Positions 6,968 through 16,311 of a DNA stretch of 42,678 bases are shown here, piece by piece. A program made the translations under genes and the position numbers. The stretch is from Bacteroidales bacterium (lineage in GTDB: Bacteria > Bacteroidota > Bacteroidia > Bacteroidales > Muribaculaceae). The notes beneath the pieces are model-generated. The model was not told the origin of the DNA, searched no databases, and worked only from the letters and a program-made list of their open reading frames with translations. Every line of letters starts with the position of its first letter. Within the stretch, counting starts at the first letter, position 1. The DNA is taken from positions 1-42,678 of the forward strand of contig JAAVFI010000006.1 in NCBI GenBank assembly GCA_014800815.1, written 5' to 3'.

Positions 6968-9742
6968 TTAGAAGCGCACGCCGACATTGAGATACATCCT
7001 GAAGCCCTGCGCATAGCTGTAGCGGTTGGGATAGAGGCTGTTGTCGTAGGGTGTGGCACCGTCGGTACGGAGTCGACCCTGCTGATAGGCGTTGGTCACG
7101 ATGTTCTTGTTGTTGAGGATGTTGTTGAGGTTGAGGTTCACATTGAGACTTACCTGGCGGTTGATATAGATTATCTTGCCGATAGAAGCGTTGAGTGTGA
7201 AGGCGTTCTTGATTTTGTCCTGGCCTGAGAGTTCCTTAACCTTGGCTTCGAGTTCCTCGTAGCTGTTGCCGAATTCTTCCCAGAGGTTGGGGAGAGCTTC
7301 GTGGTAGCGGGGCGAGAGGGTTACGTAAGCGTCGCCCTGCCATGTGCAGTTCACGTTGAAGAACCACTGCTTGGGAGCTGCATAGTCGATACCGATGTTT
7401 GCGCAGTACTGGGGAGTTGAGCCGAGATAGTAGTTGTTGAGGTAAACGGTCTGAGTTGTATCGGGGCTCATGTTATTCTCGAACGAACGTGTACCCTCGG
7501 GATTTCCCTTGTACTGGAAGCGTGAGTACTGGCCGGCGAATGTTGCGGTGATCGAAGGAGTGATTTTGTATGCCATACCTACTTCTACGCCCTTGTAAAC
7601 GCGGTGTACGCCCGTGAGGATGTAGTTGGCGTAGGTCTGGTAGTCGTCGTCATAGAAGCCGTTGCGCTCGATAGCGTTGTTGGCGTCGATGTAGTAGCCG
7701 GTCACCGAACCGCGGAAGCGGCGGTACGACCACATGTAAGAGAGGTCGGCGGCGAAGTCGCGTTCGTTTTCAACGCCCTTCACAATGTCGTTCTTGATAC
7801 GGGGAGCTACAAATACCTGGTCGAAGAGAGGTGCGCGTGTGCCGTACTCGATATGACCTGCAAACTGGTTGCGGCCGTCGAGCTTGTAGGTAGCGCCGGC
7901 CTTTGCGCTCACGTTGTCGAAGCGGAGCATCTCGCTCTTGCCCTTGGAGTTGTGGGGAGCGCGGCCGTTCATCATCTTACCGTCGCGCTGATACTGAGTG
8001 TAGCTCATCTGCAGACCGTAGTTCACATCCCACTTCGGCAGATTGATTACATTCTGCAGCCATGCCTCGGCGCGGAGAGCGTGGATATCGTAGTCGTAGC
8101 CGAAACGGTCGCCCTTGGTCACGCGGCGGTTGGGGTTCTCGAGGTCGTTCTGGAGGTTGTCGGGCATGATAGCCTGTTCGCGCTTCGAGAAGGGGTCGAT
8201 GTCGATCCAGAATTCACCGCCGAGGAGGTCGCGGATAGTCTTGTAGTTGGAGCTGCGGGTATAGTTGAAAGATACACCGCCCTGGAGGCTCATCACATTG
8301 TTGAGACGGGTGTTCACGTAAGAGCTGAACATGCCCACGAGCTGGTGATTGATGCGGTTCTCCATGATGTACGACGAACCGATTTTCTCGCTTTCGGGCA
8401 GGAGCTCGTTCTCAGCATTGTTGAGGTAGTTGATATTGTAGAGATTGTCCCAGTTGATCTGGCGGAAAGCCTCGTCATTCTTCCAGAGGTCGGTGTAGAG
8501 CTCGGCGGCTGCCTCGTCGTCGCGGCTCAGGAAGTAAGACGGCAGAAATTTGTAGTACGAGGGGTTGGGGTCGGAAGCGTTGAAGTAGTTCAGCGCTGAG
8601 CGGTTGTAGTACACCGAGCGGAAGGCCGCTGCAGTATTCACTACTGTCTGATTCTTCTTGAAGATCCAGCTGAGAATGGCGGTGGGGTCGAAAGTCTCGG
8701 TGATACGCGATGAGCGTTTCTTGCCGTCCTGCCAGCCCCAGTCGGGGTTATAGAGGTTGCTGCCGGCGAGGTCGTACACTTCCTGAGTCACCGCACGGCC
8801 TGTAGCACGCTGGGTGGGGCCGCCGAATACGGTAAGAGTAAGAGAGTTGGAAGTATTGAACTGCTTCTCGATAGAGGCGAAGAGGCCTGCCGAGTTGTAG
8901 AATGTGCCTTCCATTACACCCTCGTTGGCGTAGCGTCCGATTGCGCTCACTGTAAATGCCCAGCCGTGCTTGTTGAGGCCGGTGGAGTAGGTGGCCATGG
9001 CGCGGAGCATGTAGTTCGAGTTGGTGAACGCTACAGAACCGTTGAAGCCGGGAGCGTAGAGATCGGTGGTGGTGTTGTAGTTCACGCTGCCGCCGAGGTC
9101 GCCGAAGCCGTAAGCGGCGGCGTCGGTACCAACTGAAGTGGTCTTGTTGCGGAATGCGCGGCTGGTCATACCCAGGAGGGTGGAGAAGCTGAACGAACCG
9201 CGTACGAGGTCGTTCATGCGCAGACCGTTGATATATACGCTCTGGTACTGGTTGTCAAGGCCGCGGAAGCGGTAGTACATCGGGCCGAAGTTGTACGATG
9301 CGGTGTTGAAGTAGATGTTGTTGCTCGCGCCTGAGAGGGAAGCGACACTCTGTCCGGTACCCTCGTCGTCGGTGAGGAGCTCTTCTTCAAATGTCAGGTC
9401 TTCGAGGTCTGAGAAGAAGTCGGTCGATGCGTTGGAGGGGAGCAGACGGATTTCGCCTGTATTTACAGTGCCATGACCGATAGGCATTGAAAGGGCGAAG
9501 GCATCGTAGCCGTCGCAGGTTACTGTGACGAATGCATCGATGTTGTCAGGTGTCTCAAGCCTGAACTGGCCGTTGAAATTTGTTGTTGCCTGCGTGTTGC
9601 CGTCGCGCAACATCACTGTGGCGCCGCTAATCGGGCTGCCGGAGTTACCATTGACCACTACGCCCGTAAGTGTCGCCGCTTCGACATGAAGCCACGGACA
9701 CGCAAGAGCGAGAGTCAACAATAGAAACAGTCTGAATCTCAT
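6968..9742 (-). CDS. TonB-dependent outer-membrane receptor (SusC-like, no SusD)
   Basis: A 924-residue protein with a signal peptide ending near residue 22. A carboxypeptidase-regulatory-like domain covers about 23-105 (LTGVVVNGNSGSPISGATVM). An acidic linker follows (SDLEDLTFEEELLTDDEG, about 110-127). The plug domain is about 140-240 (YRFRGLDNQYQSVYINGLRM, GFGDLGGSVNY). The rest is beta-barrel with alternating aromatic residues, ending YLNVGVRF with the terminal Phe of outer-membrane proteins. It probably imports a ligand captured by the two lipoproteins encoded just downstream. It is first in the operon with a candidate promoter at 9795-9802, and is divergent from a secreted EEP nuclease/phosphatase gene. 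Confidence 0.9.
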   Translation of the reverse strand: MRFRLFLLLTLALACPWLHVEAATLTGVVVNGNSGSPISGATVMLRDGNTQATTNFNGQFRLETPDNIDAFVTVTCDGYDAFALSMPIGHGTVNTGEIRLLPSNASTDFFSDLEDLTFEEELLTDDEGTGQSVASLSGASNNIYFNTASYNFGPMYYRFRGLDNQYQSVYINGLRMNDLVRGSFSFSTLLGMTSRAFRNKTTSVGTDAAAYGFGDLGGSVNYNTTTDLYAPGFNGSVAFTNSNYMLRAMATYSTGLNKHGWAFTVSAIGRYANEGVMEGTFYNSAGLFASIEKQFNTSNSLTLTVFGGPTQRATGRAVTQEVYDLAGSNLYNPDWGWQDGKKRSSRITETFDPTAILSWIFKKNQTVVNTAAAFRSVYYNRSALNYFNASDPNPSYYKFLPSYFLSRDDEAAAELYTDLWKNDEAFRQINWDNLYNINYLNNAENELLPESEKIGSSYIMENRINHQLVGMFSSYVNTRLNNVMSLQGGVSFNYTRSSNYKTIRDLLGGEFWIDIDPFSKREQAIMPDNLQNDLENPNRRVTKGDRFGYDYDIHALRAEAWLQNVINLPKWDVNYGLQMSYTQYQRDGKMMNGRAPHNSKGKSEMLRFDNVSAKAGATYKLDGRNQFAGHIEYGTRAPLFDQVFVAPRIKNDIVKGVENERDFAADLSYMWSYRRFRGSVTGYYIDANNAIERNGFYDDDYQTYANYILTGVHRVYKGVEVGMAYKITPSITATFAGQYSRFQYKGNPEGTRSFENNMSPDTTQTVYLNNYYLGSTPQYCANIGIDYAAPKQWFFNVNCTWQGDAYVTLSPRYHEALPNLWEEFGNSYEELEAKVKELSGQDKIKNAFTLNASIGKIIYINRQVSLNVNLNLNNILNNKNIVTNAYQQGRLRTDGATPYDNSLYPNRYSYAQGFRMYLNVGVRF

Positions 9743-9794
9743 TGCTTTATTGTTAGTGTTTATTATAGAGTTTCTTTATTTGCGGAAAATTGGT

Positions 9795-9802
9795 CAAAAT
9801 TA
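9795..9802 (-). promoter_or_regulatory. Candidate promoter of the TonB/DUF5689 operon
   Basis: TAATTTTG on the minus strand fits TAnnTTTG and lies 53 bases before the receptor start. The region is AT-rich, so chance matches are possible. Confidence 0.45.
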
Positions 9803-9961
9803 GTGAAAATTTCCCAATTGCTGCAAACTATTCCTCTTATAATTGCCACACGGGTACTTTTTTAACATTTTGCTTCCCTTTGTCGGTGCCCTTAACGGGT
9901 GCCTGTGAATTTTCCTGAAATTTTGGTCTCGGTATATACTCGCTTTATCAAAAATTATTCT

Positions 9962-9969
9962 TACTTTTG
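9962..9969 (+). promoter_or_regulatory. Promoter of the EEP nuclease operon
   Basis: TACTTTTG fits TAnnTTTG and lies 36 bases before the ATG at 10006. It faces away from the minus-strand candidate at 9795-9802. Confidence 0.6.
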
Positions 9970-10005
9970 CACACTGAATATTCTTCTGCCAAGTCTATAT
10001 AATTT

Positions 10006-11043
10006 ATGAAGAAAACACTACTCCTTTTAGCCCTCATCATCCTCACTTTCTCTGCAGGTGCGCAGACTCGCCGCGGACAAGTGGCAGGTATTGCTTTCTA
10101 CAACTGGGAGAACCTCTTTGACACCATTCCCAACAATCCCGAAGGCCGCGACCTCGAATTCACTCCCGGCGGAGCTCGCCAGTGGGACGGTCGCAAATAT
10201 TGGGAGAAAGTGCACAACCTCGCATACGCTATCTCAAATTTCACAAGCAAGACCACTCCCTACGGACCGGCTCTCATCGGCGTTTCAGAGATTGAAAACC
10301 GCTCGGTAATGGAAGATGTGGTGAATCAGCCAGAACTCAAGCCCTGGAATCTCCAGATTGTACACCACGACTCTCCCGATGCTCGTGGCGTAGACGTGGG
10401 CCTGCTCTACAACCCCCGCTACTTCAAGCTCGAAAATGTTACCAATCACCGCCTTACCGCTATCAAGTTCCGCACCCGCGACCAGATGTGTGTCGTAGGT
10501 TCGCTCCTCGGTCAGCGTGTAGCTGTCATTGTCAACCACTGGCCCTCTCGACTCGGAGGTCAGGAAAAATCCGAGCCCAACCGCGTTGCCGCTGCCGAAC
10601 TCTCCAAAAGCATCGCCGACTCTCTCTGGCGAGTGGATCCCAATATCGGTGTGATAATCATGGGTGACCTCAACGACGACCCGGGCAACAAATCCTGTGC
10701 AAAGATTCTCGGTGCTCAGCGCAAACCCGACAAAGTCGGCCCTCACGAATTCTACAATCCTTGGTGGGACATTCTTGAAAAAGACGGTGTGGGTACTCTG
10801 TCATATCGTGGCTCATGGAATCTCTTCGACCAGATTATACTCTCCGGCAACCTTGTAAATACGCCTGCTGAATCCGATTGGACCTTCTATCAGGCCAAAG
10901 TTCTCAACTTCCCCTTCCTTTTCGCTACTGAAGGAGCTCTGCAGGGCGCCCCAAAGCGCACCTATTCAAGTGGCGCATACCTCGGCGGATACTCCGACCA
11001 CTTCCCTACGGAAATTTTCCTCCGCAGGTACGTGACAAAGTAA
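10006..11043 (+). CDS. Secreted endonuclease/exonuclease/phosphatase (EEP) family protein
   Basis: A 345-residue protein with a clear signal peptide (cleavage near AGAQ, residue 20). EEP motifs appear in order: WENLFD (34-39), IGVSEIENR with the metal-ligand Glu95, HHDSPDARGVDVGLLY (120-135), NHWPSR with His178, MGDLNDDP with Asp221 and Asn223, and the catalytic SDH at 330-332. These are the metal-dependent phosphodiesterase/phosphatase residues, so the enzyme should be active in the periplasm or outside. Bacteroidetes homologues are usually called extracellular nucleases; exact substrate cannot be read. It starts an operon with the 560-residue protein (40-base gap), divergent from the TonB/DUF5689 genes. 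Confidence 0.9.
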   Translation: MKKTLLLLALIILTFSAGAQTRRGQVAGIAFYNWENLFDTIPNNPEGRDLEFTPGGARQWDGRKYWEKVHNLAYAISNFTSKTTPYGPALIGVSEIENRSVMEDVVNQPELKPWNLQIVHHDSPDARGVDVGLLYNPRYFKLENVTNHRLTAIKFRTRDQMCVVGSLLGQRVAVIVNHWPSRLGGQEKSEPNRVAAAELSKSIADSLWRVDPNIGVIIMGDLNDDPGNKSCAKILGAQRKPDKVGPHEFYNPWWDILEKDGVGTLSYRGSWNLFDQIILSGNLVNTPAESDWTFYQAKVLNFPFLFATEGALQGAPKRTYSSGAYLGGYSDHFPTEIFLRRYVTK

Positions 11044-11083
11044 TCAGAACCAACTAAATTACCAATATTCATAATTATATTCT

Positions 11084-12766
11084 ATGAAAAAATTTTTACT
11101 CACTCTTGCAGGAGTGGCAGCTCTCTCATTCGTAGCGAATGCTGAGATCTACACTCTCAACGTCGACGATGCAACAGAGATCGATGGTACATTTACCGAG
11201 GAAACAACAAAAGGTACTCAGGTAACGGCCGCTCACTATCAGCCTCTCAACTCGCTTAATCTCGGTGGATTCCAGTTTGAATTTACCACAACAAATACCA
11301 GCGCGACTTCTGCTCCTGCATATTATTATGCAACCTCTACTAATGCAAATCAGCAGAAAACTATCCGTATCTACAAGCAGACCACTATGGTCATCACCGC
11401 TCCCAATGGCGAGAACATGACCAAAATCAACTTTAAAGGCTCAAATGGTAAGGCCGGTGCTGCATATACCATTAATAATGGTACGCTTACTTTTGCATCC
11501 GCCTCTGCTGCAACATGGACCGGCTCAACCAACAGCCTCTCTATGACCGCTACAGAAAACTTCCGTATCACCGAAATCGAAATCACTACCGGTGAAGGCG
11601 GTGAAACTCCTGTAGAACCCGGAACTCCCAATGTAATCTACACCCTCCTTGCTCAGAGCAACACCGAGCTCCCCGAAGGTTGGACCCTCGACAATGTAGT
11701 GATGCCCGAAGAAGCTTCTTACATCTGGTCCTGGAAGACTTACAACGGAGCAGGTTACCTCAACGCAAGCGCTTATGTCGCCGGTGCAGCTTATGCATCG
11801 GAAGCCTATGCCGTATCTCCCGTGATCGACCTTACTAAGGTGACCAAGGCTACTGCAGAATTCGAGCACGCTGCTAAATTCCAGACAACTCTTACCGACC
11901 TTTGCGGCCTCTGCGTTCGCGAAGAAGGTGCTACTGCATGGACAGCTCTCACTATTCCCACCTGGCCTGCTGCCGACACTTGGACATTTGCTTCTTCAGG
12001 CAGCATCGACCTCTCTGCTTACGACGGCAAGAAAATCCAGCTCGCATTCAAATACGGTTCATCTGCCAATGGTGCCGACACCTGGGAAGTGAAGAACCTC
12101 GTGATCACAGGCGAAGGCGAAGGTCAGGCTCCTACCACTCCCGTAGTTGAAACTACAAACTATACTCTCGCTACCGCTATCGAAAACGGCACATACCTCT
12201 TCGCTATCGACGGTCAGGCAGGTGCTAACATCGCTGAATCTACCTCTTACGGTCGCTTCAATATGACCACTGTGAATGTTACTGTAGCCGGCAATACTAT
12301 CACCGCTCCTACAGCTTACGGTGTGAAGATTGAGAAGGCCGACGAAGGTTACACCCTCACTGATTGCTTCGGTCGTTACCTCGGTATGGACGACGAGCAC
12401 CTCACAAGCTTCCAGATCTATACAAGCCTCAACGAAGGTTGCTTCTGGACTATCGTTATCGAAAGCGACGGTACTGCAAATATCGTGAACGTACTCACCG
12501 AGTGCACTATTTCTCAGACCAAGGGTACGAGCGGAACATTCTTCACCAACATCGCTCCCGCAAACCTCAACGGTCTTGATGCTGCCGACTTCAACCTCCC
12601 CAAACTCTACGCCGGTTCTGCAAGCAGCGCGGTAGAAGCTGTTGAAGCTGCCGACAACGCTGTAGTTGAATACTTCAACCTTCAGGGCATCCGCGTTGAA
12701 AACCCCGCAAACGGTCTCTACATCCGTCGTCAGGGCAACAACGTTACCAAAGTCCTCGTGAAATAA
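11084..12766 (+). CDS. Secreted multidomain protein sharing domains with the DUF5689 lipoproteins
   Basis: A 560-residue protein with a signal peptide ending at SFVANA (residue 20). Residues 21-170 form a beta-rich Thr/Ala/Asn-rich domain I do not recognise. Residues about 185-343 are an anchor-J-like domain (ELPEGWTLDN, YIWSWKTYNGAGYLNASAY, YAVSPVIDL, ADTWEVKNLVITG), closely similar to the end of the 573-residue lipoprotein. Residues about 357-510 repeat the GTYLF...DGTANIVN domain of the 1008-residue lipoprotein. The C-terminus (EYFNLQGIRVENPANGLYIR) resembles a Por/T9SS-type sorting tail. It probably works at the cell surface with the divergent operon. Confidence 0.8.
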   Translation: MKKFLLTLAGVAALSFVANAEIYTLNVDDATEIDGTFTEETTKGTQVTAAHYQPLNSLNLGGFQFEFTTTNTSATSAPAYYYATSTNANQQKTIRIYKQTTMVITAPNGENMTKINFKGSNGKAGAAYTINNGTLTFASASAATWTGSTNSLSMTATENFRITEIEITTGEGGETPVEPGTPNVIYTLLAQSNTELPEGWTLDNVVMPEEASYIWSWKTYNGAGYLNASAYVAGAAYASEAYAVSPVIDLTKVTKATAEFEHAAKFQTTLTDLCGLCVREEGATAWTALTIPTWPAADTWTFASSGSIDLSAYDGKKIQLAFKYGSSANGADTWEVKNLVITGEGEGQAPTTPVVETTNYTLATAIENGTYLFAIDGQAGANIAESTSYGRFNMTTVNVTVAGNTITAPTAYGVKIEKADEGYTLTDCFGRYLGMDDEHLTSFQIYTSLNEGCFWTIVIESDGTANIVNVLTECTISQTKGTSGTFFTNIAPANLNGLDAADFNLPKLYAGSASSAVEAVEAADNAVVEYFNLQGIRVENPANGLYIRRQGNNVTKVLVK

Positions 12767-12794
12767 TCATCGCTTCGACGATTAAATAAGCTTT

Positions 12795-12840
12795 TCAGCC
12801 GCTTCGGGTTCAACTCCTTGAAGCGGCTGATTGTTTTCTT
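12795..12840 (+). terminator. Terminator after the EEP operon
   Basis: An 11-bp perfect stem, TCAGCCGCTTC (12795-12805) with GAAGCGGCTGA (12820-12830), is followed by TTGTTTTCTT. It ends immediately before the next gene at 12844. Confidence 0.8.
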
Positions 12841-12843
12841 AAT

Positions 12844-13797
12844 ATGGAATACACTAAAGATATACTTGGCGACGGCTACGAGGTGGCATACATCTCTCAG
12901 CCCTCGGACTATAGCGGCGAAGTGCGCTGTGCCGCGGTGCGCAAGCAATGCGCCGGCGCAGTACGTGCCGTGCTCTATGTGCACGGCTATAGCGACTATT
13001 TCTTCCAGAAGGAAATGGGCGATGCTTTTGTGTCGGCAGGCTATGCTTTCTATGCGGTGGAGCTACGCAAATACGGGCGCTCGCTGCTTCCCGGTCAAAA
13101 GATGTTTCAGGTGCGCGACCTGAGAGAGTACTATGCCGATATCGAGGCGGCACTCAAGGCTATTGAGGCCGACGGTATAGAAGATGTTGCGCTATTAGGA
13201 CACTCCACGGGCGGCCTTACTTCTGCTCTTTTCGTGGCCGAGCGTCATCCGCGGGCAGTGAGTGTGCTCATGCTCAACAGTCCTTTCCTGGCCTGGAATC
13301 TGCCTGCCGTTCTGCGCAAGTTTATAGTTCCCGCGGTAGGAGCTATCGGCCGAAAACTGCCTTGGCTGCCAGTCCATCAGCCTGCCGACGCGGGCTACGC
13401 CCAATCGCTGCATGCCAACTACGGCGGTGAGTGGAATTACAGCCGCGACTGGAAACCCGATGTGATGCCCGACCCCGACAGCGGTTGGATAGGGGCGATA
13501 GACAGCGCTCAGAAGGAACTCGCCCGATGCCGTATCGACATCCCCGTGCTGCTTATGCACTCGGCACGCTCGGCGCACAGAGGCGACGGTCCGGAGGCAT
13601 ACTATTCGGCCGATGCTATTCTTGATGTTGAGTCGATTTCAAAGGCAGGACGCGGGCTCGGTCCTGACGTGACCGAGGCAGTCTTCGAGGGCGGTCTGCA
13701 CGACCTTGTGCTCTCGCGCCCCTCGGTCCGTAGAGAAGTTATGGATGTGATGCTCCGCTTCCTCGCAGAGCATCCCGGAGAGCATCAGAAGGGCTGA
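12844..13797 (+). CDS. Alpha/beta hydrolase (serine aminopeptidase S33 / lysophospholipase type)
   Basis: A 317-residue protein without signal peptide or membrane segment, so probably cytoplasmic. The oxyanion strand is VLYVHGYSDY (43-52), the nucleophile elbow is GHSTGG (119-124, Ser121), and the likely catalytic His lies in EGGLHDLV near residue 289. This fits monoacylglycerol-lipase-like or S33 hydrolases; the substrate is unknown. The start 4 bases after the upstream terminator means it either has its own promoter inside that region or depends on readthrough. Its 3' end overlaps the convergent dnaB by 13 bases (13785-13797). Confidence 0.85.
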   Translation: MEYTKDILGDGYEVAYISQPSDYSGEVRCAAVRKQCAGAVRAVLYVHGYSDYFFQKEMGDAFVSAGYAFYAVELRKYGRSLLPGQKMFQVRDLREYYADIEAALKAIEADGIEDVALLGHSTGGLTSALFVAERHPRAVSVLMLNSPFLAWNLPAVLRKFIVPAVGAIGRKLPWLPVHQPADAGYAQSLHANYGGEWNYSRDWKPDVMPDPDSGWIGAIDSAQKELARCRIDIPVLLMHSARSAHRGDGPEAYYSADAILDVESISKAGRGLGPDVTEAVFEGGLHDLVLSRPSVRREVMDVMLRFLAEHPGEHQKG

Positions 13798-15362
13798 TTG
13801 TCGCCTTCCGAGAGGAAATCTTCGTTGCCCGCGGGGCGCTGACTGTCAAAGCCGAGAGCCTTGGCATCAGCGGCGGCCTGCTCGGCATTTACCTGCGGTA
13901 CGGCAGTCTCGGAGTTGTCGCTCGCGCCCACGAGTACATAGCCGTTGTTTGCGCCTGCTATATCCTCATCCCAGTTTTCGAAGCGTACAAGCTCCTTGCG
14001 GAAACGCATCTTCACGGTGCCTACACCACCGCTACGGTGCTTGGCAATGATGAATTCGGCAAGGCCGCGAATATCCTCATTGTTCTCGTCGGTAGCCGTG
14101 TGCGAGTAGTATTCCGGGCGGTGGATGAAGCAAACGATGTCGGCATCCTGCTCGATAGAACCCGACTCACGGAGGTCGGAGAGCTGAGGGCGTTTATCTT
14201 TGTTGCCGCGGTCTTCGACCTTACGGTTAAGCTGCGACAGCGCAATGATAGGCACGTCGAGCTCTTTGGCCAACTGCTTGAGCGAGCGCGATATGGTGGC
14301 CACTTCCTGCTCTCGCGAGCCGAGCTTCATGCCGGCCGTCATAAGCTGCAGGTAGTCGATGATGATTATCTTCACGCCGTGCTCGCGTACGAGGCGGCGT
14401 GCCTTGGTGCGGAGCTCCATGAGCGGGAGGCTCGAAGTATCGTCCACATACATAGGCAGGCCTTGCAGGCGGCTCAGACGGGTCGAGAGCTGGCCCCAGT
14501 CGGCGGTCGATAGGTTACCGCTCTTGATTTTCTCACCGGGTATCTCGCAGGCGTTCGATATAAGACGGTTTACAAGCTGCACGTTGCTCATTTCGAGCGA
14601 GAACACTGCTACGGGGTCGTTGTGCAGGGCTATGTTAAGAGCCATTGAGAGCACAAACGCGGTCTTACCCATCGCAGGACGGGCCGCGATGATGATAAGG
14701 TCGGATTTCTGCCAGCCCGAAGTCTCTTTGTTGAGGTCGCGGAAACCGGTGTCGAGGCCGCTGAGACCCGACTCGCGCTGACTTGCAACCTGCATCTGCT
14801 CTACGGCGCGCTCGATGATAGGGTCGATCTGCGACACATCCTTCTTGAGGTTGCGCTGCGAGATATCGAAAAGTCGTTTCTCGGCTTCCTGCAGCAGGTC
14901 GTCGATATCGTTGCTCTCGTCAAATGCCGCATTCTCTACCTTGGAGGCGAAGCTGATAAGCTCGCGGGCAAGATACTTCTGCGCAACGATGCGGGCGTGA
15001 TACTCGATGTGCGCCGCCGAAGCCACGTTTATGGTAAGTCCGGCTACGAAAGCGGGACCGCCGACGGCATCAAGTTCGCCGTCGCGACGCAGACGGTTGG
15101 TCACCGTCATGATGTCGATAGGCTCCTGAGCCATTCCGAGCGACTTTATGGCCGTGTACACCTTTTCGTGCTTGGGCTCATAGAAGCTCTCGGGAGTAAG
15201 AAGGTCGCACACGGCAGTGAAGGCGTCGCGCTCGAGCATGAGGGCGCCGAGTACGGCTGCCTCGATCTCTACGGCACGGGGCACAAGTCTGCCGGCGATT
15301 TCTGCCGGGAGGGCCTGACTTTTCTTCTTGTACGGGCGGTTGTCGCCGGATTGATTTTCCAT
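13785..15362 (-). CDS. dnaB: Replicative DNA helicase DnaB
   Basis: The hexameric helicase that unwinds DNA ahead of the replication fork; 525 residues. An N-terminal DnaB domain (PRAVEIEAAVLGALMLERDAF; IDIMTVTNRLRRDGELDAVGG) is joined to a RecA-like C-terminal domain with Walker A AARPAMGKTAF, Walker B IIIIDYLQLM, and LSQLNRKVEDR and LRESGSIEQDAD motifs. The length is slightly over the E. coli 471, with an extra acidic tail. It is the last gene of a minus-strand group (12 bases after the OmpA-like gene) and overlaps the convergent hydrolase by 13 bases. No terminator is visible between the two. Confidence 0.97.
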   Translation of the reverse strand: MENQSGDNRPYKKKSQALPAEIAGRLVPRAVEIEAAVLGALMLERDAFTAVCDLLTPESFYEPKHEKVYTAIKSLGMAQEPIDIMTVTNRLRRDGELDAVGGPAFVAGLTINVASAAHIEYHARIVAQKYLARELISFASKVENAAFDESNDIDDLLQEAEKRLFDISQRNLKKDVSQIDPIIERAVEQMQVASQRESGLSGLDTGFRDLNKETSGWQKSDLIIIAARPAMGKTAFVLSMALNIALHNDPVAVFSLEMSNVQLVNRLISNACEIPGEKIKSGNLSTADWGQLSTRLSRLQGLPMYVDDTSSLPLMELRTKARRLVREHGVKIIIIDYLQLMTAGMKLGSREQEVATISRSLKQLAKELDVPIIALSQLNRKVEDRGNKDKRPQLSDLRESGSIEQDADIVCFIHRPEYYSHTATDENNEDIRGLAEFIIAKHRSGGVGTVKMRFRKELVRFENWDEDIAGANNGYVLVGASDNSETAVPQVNAEQAAADAKALGFDSQRPAGNEDFLSEGDNQPF

Positions 15363-15374
15363 TGAGGGAGAGTT

Positions 15375-15995
15375 TTATCTTTTCTTTATATTGTCGATAT
15401 ATTCCTTGGTCGGGATAAAGTAAATCTCGATACGGCGGTTGGCGGCACGGTTGTTTATTCCCGTATTGGGAGCTACCGGTTCGTCAAAACCGAGACCATA
15501 GGGTATGGCCTGCGACTCCACGCCGATTTCTTTCTCGAAGAAAGCGTCTACTGCTGTAGCGCGCTCTGCCGTGATTTCGTCGGCATACTTTGTGTCGCCG
15601 GTATTGTCGGCATGCGCAGCAATCACCACCTTGTATTTGTCGGAGCGCTTGACATAGGGCACGAGCGGGCGGAGCTTCGCTGCTGCTTCTGGCTTGAGAG
15701 TTAGAGCGTTGGGTGCAAAGAGGGTAGAGGAGGGTATCACCACCATTACAACTTCGCCCGAGCGTACTTTCTCTACCTTGTAGCCGGCTTCTTTGAGCGT
15801 GCGGGCAAGATTGCCCATAGCCGAGGCTACGGCTGCGCTGTACTTGGCAGGCACGGCGGGCGTGGACACATTCTCTTCAATATCGGCCGCGAACGGGTCG
15901 AAATCATCCTTGCTCTGGGCTGTCGCCGCCGAGGCAACGCACAGCAATGCGGCTGCGGTAAAAGTCCGCAGAGTGTTGAATACAAGTCTCTTCAT
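15375..15995 (-). CDS. OmpA-family periplasmic/outer-membrane protein
   Basis: A 206-residue protein with a signal peptide (cleavage near SAATAQ, residue 27) and an OmpA C-terminal peptidoglycan-binding domain over about 100-205: LFAPNALTLKPEAAAKLRPL, VVIAAHADNTGDTKYADEIT, ERATAVDAFF, GFDEPVAPNTGINNRAANRR. The DNT...NNRAANRRIEI text holds the Asp and Arg residues that usually bind meso-diaminopimelate. There is no beta-barrel domain, so it is a small stand-alone peptidoglycan-associated protein. It lies 3 bases downstream of a small acidic-protein gene and 12 bases upstream of dnaB. Confidence 0.88.
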   Translation of the reverse strand: MKRLVFNTLRTFTAAALLCVASAATAQSKDDFDPFAADIEENVSTPAVPAKYSAAVASAMGNLARTLKEAGYKVEKVRSGEVVMVVIPSSTLFAPNALTLKPEAAAKLRPLVPYVKRSDKYKVVIAAHADNTGDTKYADEITAERATAVDAFFEKEIGVESQAIPYGLGFDEPVAPNTGINNRAANRRIEIYFIPTKEYIDNIKKR

Positions 15996-15998
15996 GGC

Positions 15999-16289
15999 TT
16001 ACAGCAGGCTTTCTTCGTATGCTATCTCGGCCTTGACCATTGCCGCAATCTCCTCGTCGGTGAATGCAACCTCGGGTGAATTTTTGCGAAGATAGCGGCC
16101 TATGTATGCCACCATAGCCTCAGTGTCGGGTTCCTCGTCGCCGTCAAAGTCCACGTCGAGGTCGCCGTTTTCGTCGTAGTAGTCGTATATAAGGTCGAGT
16201 ACTTCGCATACGGCGTTGTCGTTGCGGCGTTCGGGGGCGAGAGCCTTGGCCATTAATTCAACGGCCTCATTTTCATCGAATTCTTTCAT
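15999..16289 (-). CDS. Small acidic protein of unknown function
   Basis: I place the start at the ATG at 16289 (MKEFDENEAVELMAKAL), giving 96 residues. An upstream in-frame ATG at 16352 would overlap the end of rimM by 41 bases and adds a tail that looks like rimM read in another frame. The protein is rich in Asp/Glu (YDYYDENGDLDVDFDGDEEP) with predicted helices at both ends. I recognise no domain. Position between rimM and the OmpA-like gene, with 22- and 3-base gaps, puts it in the same operon. Short, soluble, no signal peptide. Confidence 0.7.
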   Translation of the reverse strand: MKEFDENEAVELMAKALAPERRNDNAVCEVLDLIYDYYDENGDLDVDFDGDEEPDTEAMVAYIGRYLRKNSPEVAFTDEEIAAMVKAEIAYEESLL

Positions 16290-16311
16290 GCTTGTAGGGT
16301 GTTGAGGAGAA

